Of a stretch of 7,807 nucleotides of DNA, positions 1 through 4,469 are shown piece after piece. The stretch spans positions 1 through 7,807 of the forward strand of contig JASHZK010000152.1 of NCBI GenBank assembly GCA_030042575.1, read 5' to 3'. The DNA is from Acidimicrobiales bacterium (GTDB lineage Bacteria; Actinomycetota; Acidimicrobiia; Acidimicrobiales; UBA8190). Every line of letters begins with the position of its first letter. Within the stretch, counting starts at the first letter, position 1. The position numbers were made by a program, and so were the translations under genes. The notes beneath the pieces were generated by a model. It was not told the DNA's origin. It worked only from the letters and a program-made list of their open reading frames with translations, and did no database searches.

Positions 1-49
1 GACTGGCTTCGACTTGCAACCACAGACCCGGACACGGCCCACTGGTTCG

Positions 50-78
50 ATGGTACGCCGCGTGGCCCACTTTGCCCA
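50..78 (-). promoter_or_regulatory. Weak sigma70-like promoter candidate pointing off the left edge
   Basis: Reading the minus strand, TGGGCA (positions 78 to 73) is followed after 17 bases by TACCAT (55 to 50). The first matches 4 of 6 bases of the -35 consensus, and the second fits the TAnnnT form of the -10 box. Transcription would start near position 43 and serve a gene outside the window. Such pairs arise by chance in sequence of this length, so this is only a candidate. The -35 box lies inside the loop of the 10-bp inverted repeat at 60-95, so a repressor or structure there could affect it. Confidence 0.2.
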
Positions 79-95
79 GCGGTTCTGGGCCACGC
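60..95. repeat. 10-bp perfect inverted repeat, 16-base loop
   Basis: GCGTGGCCCA at 60-69 is matched exactly by its reverse complement TGGGCCACGC at 86-95. An alternative 6-bp stem, GCCCAG (74-79) with CTGGGC (85-90) and a 5-base loop, shares bases with the right arm, so two folds compete. No run of T follows on either strand, so it is not a classical intrinsic terminator. It could be a U-tract-less terminator of the ahcY transcript, an operator for the next gene, or a chance feature of GC-rich sequence. Confidence 0.5.
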
Positions 96-100
96 ACCGG

Positions 101-118
101 TCGGCCGACGTCGGCCGA
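101..118. repeat. 18-bp perfect palindrome built from two TCGGCCGA boxes
   Basis: TCGGCCGACGTCGGCCGA is identical to its own reverse complement. It consists of two copies of the 8-bp palindrome TCGGCCGA separated by CG. As RNA it could fold into a 7-bp stem with an ACGT loop. As DNA its symmetry suits a dimeric regulator. It lies about 90 bases past the ahcY stop and just upstream, in the minus direction, of the inverted repeat at 60-95. The structure is directly visible; no function can be assigned. Confidence 0.6.
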
Positions 119-175
119 GGAGCCCACCGGCAGGGCGCCGGCCGGGCAGCGGCGGGACCCGAGGGACGCCCAGGA

Positions 176-202
176 GGCGGGCCAGGGGGCACCCGCCCCG
201 CC
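176..202 (-). terminator. Possible GC-only hairpin just after the ahcY stop
   Basis: GGCGGG at 176-181 can pair with CCCGCC at 192-197 or with a second CCCGCC at 197-202, giving a 6-bp GC stem that begins within a few bases of the ahcY stop codon. There is no T-run after it on the minus strand, so it fails the usual intrinsic-terminator test. High-GC actinobacteria may use such U-less hairpins. This is a weak call. Confidence 0.25.
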
Positions 203-205
203 AGG

Positions 206-1627
206 TCAGTAGCGATAGCCCTCGCTCTTGAAAGGCCCTTCGGGCGCCACGCCGATGTATCGAGCCTGCTGCTCGGTGAGCGTGGTCAGCTTGACCCCCA
301 GCTTGTCCAGGTGCAGCCGGGCCACCTTCTCGTCCAGCTCCCGGGGAAGGCGGTGGACGCCCAGGGGGTAGCTGGCCGTCCGGGTGAACAGCTCGATCTG
401 GGCCAGGACCTGGTTGGTGAAACTGGTGGACATCACGAAACTGGGATGGCCGGTGGCGCACCCCAGGTTCACCAGACGGCCCTCGGCCAACACGATCACC
501 GAATGGCCGTCGGGGAACACCCACTCGTCGACCTGAGGCTTGACGGGCATCTTTCGTACATCGGACATGCGGGCCAGCCCGGCCATGTCGATCTCGTTGT
601 CGAAGTGGCCGATGTTGGCGACGATGGCGTTGTGCTTCATCATCTGCAGGTGTCCTGCGGTGATGACGTCCCGGTTCCCGGTTGCGGTGATGAAGATGTC
701 GGCGTCCTCGACCACCTGCTCGAGGGTGGTCACCTCCAGGCCGTCCATGGCCGCCTGCAGGGCGCAGATGGGGTCGACTTCGGTGACGACCACCCGGGCC
801 CCTTGCCCGCGTAAGGACTGGACGCAGCCCTTGCCCACGTCGCCGTACCCGCACACCACGGCCGTCTTCCCCCCGATCATCACGTCGGTGGCCCGGTTGA
901 TCCCATCGATCAGCGAGTGGCGGATGCCATAGACGTTGTCGAACTTGGACTTGGTCACGGCGTCGTTGACCGAGATGGCCGGGAAACGCAGGGTGCCGTC
1001 CCTCTCGCGCTGGTACAACCGATGCACCCCGGTCGTCGTCTCCTCGGTGACTCCGATGATGCCCTTGGCCAACTCGCTCCAGTACGTCTCCCCCGTCGAA
1101 AGCGACCGGCGTATCACGTCCACCAGCACACGGAGGTCCTCCGGGGCGTCAGGCCCGGGGGCGGGCACGGAACCGGCCTCCTCGGCGTCGGCCCCCATGT
1201 GCACCAGCAAGGTGGCATCGCCGCCGTCGTCGAGGATGAGGTTCGGACCTTGGCCGTCCGGCCAGCGCATGATCTGTTCGGTGCACCACCAGTACTCCTC
1301 GATGGTCTCGCCCTTCCAGGCGAAGACAGGCACCCCGATGGCCGCCAGGGCGGCGGCGGCGTGGTCTTGAGTCGAGAAGATGTTGCACGACGCCCAGCGC
1401 ACCTCGGCGCCAAGCGCCCGCAGCGTCTCCACCAAGACCGCCGTCTGAACGGTCATGTGGATCGATCCCGCCACACGAGCGCCGGCCAACGGCTGCTCGT
1501 CGGCGAACTCGGCCCGCAACGCCATGAGGCCGGGCATCTCCTCCTCGGCCAGGCGAATTTCGCGGGCGCCGAACTCGGCGAGCGTGATGTCGGCGACCTT
1601 GTATGCGGGTCCGTCGGAACGGGCCAT
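206..1627 (-). CDS. ahcY: Adenosylhomocysteinase (S-adenosyl-L-homocysteine hydrolase)
   Basis: AhcY reversibly splits S-adenosylhomocysteine to adenosine and homocysteine, using tightly bound NAD+. It removes the product that inhibits SAM-dependent methyltransferases. It is a cytosolic enzyme, tetrameric in known members. From the ATG at 1627 the protein has 473 residues, a normal bacterial length. Visible motifs are H58 in SIHMT, the substrate-domain segment [10 protein letters not shown] (130-139), VTEETTTG (193-200), [11 protein letters not shown] (221-231) with K226 and D230, the NAD-binding loop GYGDVGKG (260-267), GHFDNEID (340-347), GHPSFVMS (393-400) and the C-terminal KxxxYRY (467-473), which in known structures reaches the NAD of a neighbouring subunit. 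Residues about 144-185 hold the insertion typical of many bacterial forms. I chose ATG 1627 because AGGAGG stands just before it; an in-frame ATG at 1639 would translate through that site. It is probably the last gene of the manB operon. No SAH riboswitch is visible. Confidence 0.97.
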   Translation of the reverse strand: MARSDGPAYKVADITLAEFGAREIRLAEEEMPGLMALRAEFADEQPLAGARVAGSIHMTVQTAVLVETLRALGAEVRWASCNIFSTQDHAAAALAAIGVPVFAWKGETIEEYWWCTEQIMRWPDGQGPNLILDDGGDATLLVHMGADAEEAGSVPAPGPDAPEDLRVLVDVIRRSLSTGETYWSELAKGIIGVTEETTTGVHRLYQRERDGTLRFPAISVNDAVTKSKFDNVYGIRHSLIDGINRATDVMIGGKTAVVCGYGDVGKGCVQSLRGQGARVVVTEVDPICALQAAMDGLEVTTLEQVVEDADIFITATGNRDVITAGHLQMMKHNAIVANIGHFDNEIDMAGLARMSDVRKMPVKPQVDEWVFPDGHSVIVLAEGRLVNLGCATGHPSFVMSTSFTNQVLAQIELFTRTASYPLGVHRLPRELDEKVARLHLDKLGVKLTTLTEQQARYIGVAPEGPFKSEGYRY

Positions 1628-1630
1628 GAT

Positions 1631-1636
1631 CCTCCT
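1631..1636 (-). promoter_or_regulatory. Shine-Dalgarno site for ahcY, unusually close to the start
   Basis: On the minus strand AGGAGG is followed by only three bases (ATC) and then ATG at 1627. The match is strong but the spacing is shorter than the usual 5 to 9 bases. The upstream ATG at 1639 has no such site in front of it and would make the Shine-Dalgarno part of the coding sequence, so the site favours 1627. Confidence 0.7.
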
Positions 1637-1658
1637 CATTCACTAGGCTTCGGGCGCT

Positions 1659-2714
1659 TCAGCCCTGACGCAGGCGCTCCTTGAGCTGGTCCAGCACGGG
1701 GACCGGGCCGGGGTCGATCCCCTCCCGGGCAGCCATGTGAAGGGAAACGAAGTCGCCCACGAGCACCAGGTCGAAGAGCTGGGCCAGGTCGCCTTCACCG
1801 CCTGCTCTCACTTCGACGAAGTCGCCCACGACCTCGCGCAGGACATCGGCCACCATCTCGAATCGGCGGACGACCTGGGGGTGCTCGGCGTCATGACGGA
1901 GGTTGACCAGGGTCGTCACCTGACGGGTCACGTCTCCGAGCTGTCCCCAGCCCACGATCTCGTTGTGGCACAGCTCGGGGTAGACAGCGGCAAAGGCCGG
2001 GCACTTGGCGTTCTCGTTCACCTGCGACTTCCAGCGCAGCACCGCCGCCGCGCCCAGGTTCTGGGCCCCGTGGACGAGCGGGATGGTGCGCCCGATGCGC
2101 TCGGCCACCTCCTCGGCCAAACCACCGGGTCGCACCAACTCGTCGCGACGGCGCTTCAACTGGTCGACGGCCAGGGCCACCCACTGGCTTGCCCCCGGGA
2201 ACAAGCCGATGTCCTCGAGGACCACCAACGGCGGGATGGCCATGGCCCCGAGCCCGGCGCGGGGGGCGGGGATGTCCGAAGGAACCGACACCACCGGCGC
2301 ACCCCACTCCTCGGCCAGTGAGGCCAGCTCTCCGCCGCTCGTCACCGCCACCAAGCTGGCCCCGGCGTTGGCCGCCTCGCCGGCCGCCTCCACCGTCTCC
2401 TCGGTGCCCCCCGAGAAGGACACGGCGAAAACCAGCGACCCCGGGCCCACGAAGTCGGGAAGGTCGTAGGACTTCACCACCGTCACCGGCACGGGCAGGA
2501 AGGGGCCGGCCACCGCCACCATGACGTCCCCGGCGATGCCGCTGCCGCCCATCCCGAGAACGACGACGTTCTCCACGTACGCCTTGTCCGGCAGTCCGTC
2601 GAGGCCGTGGGAGGCGCCTACGGCCGAGGCCACCTGCTCGGGAAGGGCGGCGCTGGCTTCGAACATGCCCAGACTGTCGAGGGCGCCGGCAGCCACTGGC
2701 GGCAAGACGGTCAC
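1659..2714 (-). CDS. SIS-family bifunctional phosphoglucose/phosphomannose isomerase
   Basis: The protein has two SIS domains and is predicted to interconvert glucose-6-P or mannose-6-P with fructose-6-P in the cytosol. With a GTG start at 2714 it has 351 residues, normal for this family. Visible motifs are GMGGSGIAGD (54-63), SFSGGTEET (99-107), PRAGLG (151-156), VNENAK (232-237) and CHNEIVGW (249-256). By spacing against the Pyrobaculum enzyme as I recall it, S58, S99, T104, R152, E234, H250 and K345 match the sugar-phosphate and catalytic residues; the Glu-to-His distance of 16 is identical. The residue assignment is therefore inference from memory. The GTG start overlaps the stop of the upstream Trm112-like gene and has a strong Shine-Dalgarno. 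The frame stays open further upstream to 2921, but that part is out-of-frame shadow of the small gene. The next gene is ahcY, 31 bp on. It probably feeds ManB; dual specificity is unproven. Confidence 0.88.
   Translation of the reverse strand: MTVLPPVAAGALDSLGMFEASAALPEQVASAVGASHGLDGLPDKAYVENVVVLGMGGSGIAGDVMVAVAGPFLPVPVTVVKSYDLPDFVGPGSLVFAVSFSGGTEETVEAAGEAANAGASLVAVTSGGELASLAEEWGAPVVSVPSDIPAPRAGLGAMAIPPLVVLEDIGLFPGASQWVALAVDQLKRRRDELVRPGGLAEEVAERIGRTIPLVHGAQNLGAAAVLRWKSQVNENAKCPAFAAVYPELCHNEIVGWGQLGDVTRQVTTLVNLRHDAEHPQVVRRFEMVADVLREVVGDFVEVRAGGEGDLAQLFDLVLVGDFVSLHMAAREGIDPGPVPVLDQLKERLRQG
2711..2714 (-). other. GTGA stop/start overlap coupling two genes
   Basis: Read on the minus strand, the bases GTGA contain the GTG start of the SIS isomerase and the TGA stop of the Trm112-like gene. 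Overlaps of this kind allow ribosomes that finish the first gene to begin the second, so the two proteins are probably made together. This supports both the operon and the chosen isomerase start. Confidence 0.75.
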
Positions 2715-2956
2715 GAGCTCCCACCTCCCAGCGTCGTCACGGCCTCCCCGGAGGCGGCTTTGGCCATCAGTCGCTCGTGCTCCTCCTCGGTCACCGACTG
2801 CGCTTCGTCCACCAGCATGACCGGGATCCCGTCGCGCACGACATAGCTCCGGTGCAGCCGGGAATTGTAGAGCCGCTCCTCGTCGGCGAAGTAGAGGAGG
2901 GGGCCTTTGTCCTCGGGACAAGCCAGCACCTCGAGCAGGAGTGGATCGAGCGTCAC
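2711..2956 (-). CDS. Trm112-like small protein (DUF343/YcaR type), degenerate zinc site
   Basis: This is an 81-residue protein of the Trm112/YcaR type. In eukaryotes and archaea Trm112 binds and activates several SAM-dependent methyltransferases; the bacterial role is poorly defined. Recognisable parts are LDPLLLEVLACPEDKGPL (3-20) and RDGIPVML (41-48). Aligned by eye with E. coli YcaR as I recall it, C13 remains, but the second cysteine of CPxC is D16 and the later one is N31. The protein has only one cysteine, so zinc binding is doubtful. The start is the GTG at 2956, which places the family N-terminus correctly. An in-frame ATG at 3022 would overlap manB and add 22 residues that do not fit. 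Only a weak Shine-Dalgarno precedes the GTG. The gene lies 40 bp after manB and overlaps the isomerase by 4 bp. The family call is good; the partner is unknown. Confidence 0.85.
   Translation of the reverse strand: MTLDPLLLEVLACPEDKGPLLYFADEERLYNSRLHRSYVVRDGIPVMLVDEAQSVTEEEHERLMAKAASGEAVTTLGGGSS
2721..2729 (-). promoter_or_regulatory. Strong Shine-Dalgarno site deciding the isomerase GTG start
   Basis: The minus strand reads GGGAGGTGG, which includes GGAGGTG, a near-complete anti-16S match. GGAGG ends 9 bases before the GTG at 2714. It lies inside the last codons of the Trm112-like gene and is the best reason to place the isomerase start at 2714 rather than further upstream or at the ATG of residue 17. 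Confidence 0.75.
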
Positions 2957-2996
2957 CTGCCGTTCTCGCTTTCTACCCGCTGGGCCCCGGACACCG

Positions 2997-4397
2997 TCAG
3001 CCACCCACCGAACGGACGCCACCGGAGACGCCCGTTGTCTCGTGCACCAGGTCGAGCAACTCGGCTACGTGGGCCTGGCACAGGGAGGGGCTCCCGGCCT
3101 CCACGTTCAGGCGGAGGAGTGGTTCGGTGTTCGAAGGCCGGACGTTGAACCACCAGTCCCCGTGGTCGACAGTCAGCCCGTCGGTGCGGTCGCAGCCGAC
3201 GCCCGGCACACAGAGCCGCTCGGCCAGGGCCTCCACCACGGCGACGGGATCATCGACCACGCTGTTGATCTCACCGGAATCGGCGTAACGGCGGTAGGGG
3301 GCGAGCAACTCGGACAGCGGCTTCCCGGTGGCACAGATGACGCCCAGGACGATGAGGGCGGCGATGATCCCCGAGTCGGCCCGATAGTTGTCACGGAAGT
3401 AGTAGTGGCCCGAGTGCTCGCCTCCGAACACAGCACCGGTCTCGGCCATCACCTGCTTGATGAAGGAATGGCCGACTCGGGTGCGCACGGCGATCCCCCC
3501 GTTGGCCTCGACGGTCTCGGGTACCACCTTGGAGCAGATGAGGTTGTAGAGCACCGTGGCGCCCGGGTGCTTCTTGAGCATCGCCTCGGCCACCAGGGCC
3601 GTGGTCAGGGAGCCGGAAACGGGCTGTGCCTTCTCGTCGACCAGGAAGACCCGGTCGGCATCGCCGTCGAAAGCCAGCCCGACATCGGCGTGGCGCTCGA
3701 GGACGGCTGCGTCCAGATCGACCAGGTTCTGGGGCTGAATGGGGTCGGCTGGATGGTTGGGAAAGGTTCCGTCGAGATCACCGAAGAGCAGATGCAGACG
3801 GAAGGGCAGGCCCTCGAACACCTTGGGCACCACCAGCCCGCCCATGCCGTTGGCCGTGTCGGCCACCACTTCGAGCGGCAGCAACGAGCCCATGTCGACG
3901 AACGAACGCACATGGGCCGCGTACTCCTCGATGAGATCGACCTCTTCGACCTTCTCCGAGGACCGGCTGCCCGCCCCTGTGGTCGACGTCTGGAGGTACC
4001 TCTGAGAAGCCGAGGCCCGAATGGCATCGAGCCCGCTGTCCCGGCCCACCGGGCGAGCGCCGGACAGACAGAGTTTGATCCCGTTGTAGGAAGACGGATT
4101 GTGAGAGGCCGTGAACATGGCCCCTGGGGCGTCGAGCCGGCCCGAGGCGAAATAGAGCATGTCGGTGGAAGCCAGACCGAGGTCGATGACCGAGACACCG
4201 GCGGCGTTGACCCCTTGGGTGAAGGCGGCCGCCAGCTCCTCACCCGAGACGCGCATGTCGCGCGCCACCAGCACCCTCGGGGAATCGGCAAACCGGGCGA
4301 AGGCCCATCCCACCGACCGGCAGACGGCGGCGTCGAGTTGGTCGGGCACCGTCCCTCGAATGTCGTAGGCCTTGAACACGTTGTCGAGATCGACCAT
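2997..4397 (-). CDS. manB: Phosphomannomutase/phosphoglucomutase (alpha-D-phosphohexomutase)
   Basis: The enzyme moves phosphate between C6 and C1 of mannose (and often glucose), giving mannose-1-P for GDP-mannose. It is cytosolic, and its product supports mannolipids and other glycans in actinobacteria. The 466-residue length is usual. All superfamily landmarks are present in order: KAYDIRG (9-15), R47 in ARDMR, the phosphoserine loop TASHNP (96-101) with S98 as phosphate carrier, YNGIK (104-108), the Mg2+ loop DGDADR (244-249), the sugar-specificity loop GEHSGH (326-331) and the phosphate-binding loop RPSNTEP (420-426). GEHSG is typical of enzymes acting on mannose and glucose phosphates. 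The only reasonable start is ATG 4397. No Shine-Dalgarno precedes it; a short perfect hairpin sequence abuts the ATG instead. The gene heads a tight group with the Trm112-like protein, the isomerase and ahcY. The family is certain; strict sugar preference is not. Confidence 0.95.
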   Translation of the reverse strand: MVDLDNVFKAYDIRGTVPDQLDAAVCRSVGWAFARFADSPRVLVARDMRVSGEELAAAFTQGVNAAGVSVIDLGLASTDMLYFASGRLDAPGAMFTASHNPSSYNGIKLCLSGARPVGRDSGLDAIRASASQRYLQTSTTGAGSRSSEKVEEVDLIEEYAAHVRSFVDMGSLLPLEVVADTANGMGGLVVPKVFEGLPFRLHLLFGDLDGTFPNHPADPIQPQNLVDLDAAVLERHADVGLAFDGDADRVFLVDEKAQPVSGSLTTALVAEAMLKKHPGATVLYNLICSKVVPETVEANGGIAVRTRVGHSFIKQVMAETGAVFGGEHSGHYYFRDNYRADSGIIAALIVLGVICATGKPLSELLAPYRRYADSGEINSVVDDPVAVVEALAERLCVPGVGCDRTDGLTVDHGDWWFNVRPSNTEPLLRLNVEAGSPSLCQAHVAELLDLVHETTGVSGGVRSVGG

Positions 4398-4411
4398 GGC
4401 TCGAGCGAGCC
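4398..4411 (-). promoter_or_regulatory. Inverted repeat abutting the manB start codon
   Basis: The 14 bases directly before the manB ATG read GGCTCGCTCGAGCC on the minus strand, in which GGCTCG is complementary to CGAGCC. As RNA this could form a 5-bp stem (GGCTC/GAGCC, 4-base loop) exactly where a ribosome-binding site would normally be. It might lower translation initiation. The bases are plain to see; a regulatory role is a guess. Confidence 0.35.
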
Positions 4412-4417
4412 TAGTCC
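4412..4417 (-). promoter_or_regulatory. Possible -10 box for manB (near-leaderless start)
   Basis: The minus strand carries TAGGCT ending 10 bases before the manB ATG, partly overlapping the hairpin sequence. It fits the TAnnnT form of an actinobacterial -10 box and would give a transcript with a leader of only a few bases. That would explain the absence of a Shine-Dalgarno. I see no convincing -35 at normal spacing. This is weak evidence that the manB group has its own promoter in the 72-bp gap. Confidence 0.2.
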
Positions 4418-4469
4418 CACCCCAGGTGATGCTCTCGAAGAACCCTTGGCGCGTGGCAGCCGGATGCCT

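Larger units (their letters stand above)
1..205. other. Non-coding region downstream of ahcY with several inverted repeats
   Basis: This is the stretch between the ahcY stop codon and the left edge. I recognise no protein in any frame; a plus-strand open frame runs through it but continues as the antisense of ahcY and resembles nothing. It holds a GC-rich stem next to the ahcY stop, an 18-bp perfect palindrome, a 10-bp inverted repeat and a promoter-like pair pointing left. The leftmost 60 bases look less GC-rich than the rest. It probably contains the end of the ahcY transcript and possibly the promoter of the next gene outside the window. Both roles are inferred. Confidence 0.6.

Noticed and set aside
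1..24. Resemblance of GACTGGCTTCGACTTGCAA to the 5' end of tmRNA
   Set aside because: A tmRNA starting here would need about 350 bases and would run into the ahcY coding region. No tag frame or GGTTCGANTCC-type 3' acceptor end is present.
41..60. GGTTCGA resembling a tRNA T-loop
   Set aside because: The flanking bases do not form the 5-bp T-stem, and no acceptor or anticodon stem can be drawn around it on either strand.
14..814. Plus-strand open frame of 266 codons across the left region into ahcY
   Set aside because: Most of it is antisense to conserved ahcY sequence. The first part has Arg/Gly-rich low-information sequence and no Shine-Dalgarno.
1628..1658. SAH or SAM riboswitch ahead of ahcY
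   Set aside because: Only 31 bases separate ahcY from the upstream stop codon, which is too short for such an element. None is visible in the upstream coding sequence.
1659..2921. 420-residue version of the isomerase starting at 2921
   Set aside because: The added 69 residues are the Trm112-like gene read in the wrong frame, and the strong Shine-Dalgarno supports GTG 2714.
2711..3022. Longer Trm112-like protein starting at the ATG at 3022
   Set aside because: The extra 22 residues are Arg-rich, overlap the end of manB and precede the point where family members begin. GTG 2956 fits better.
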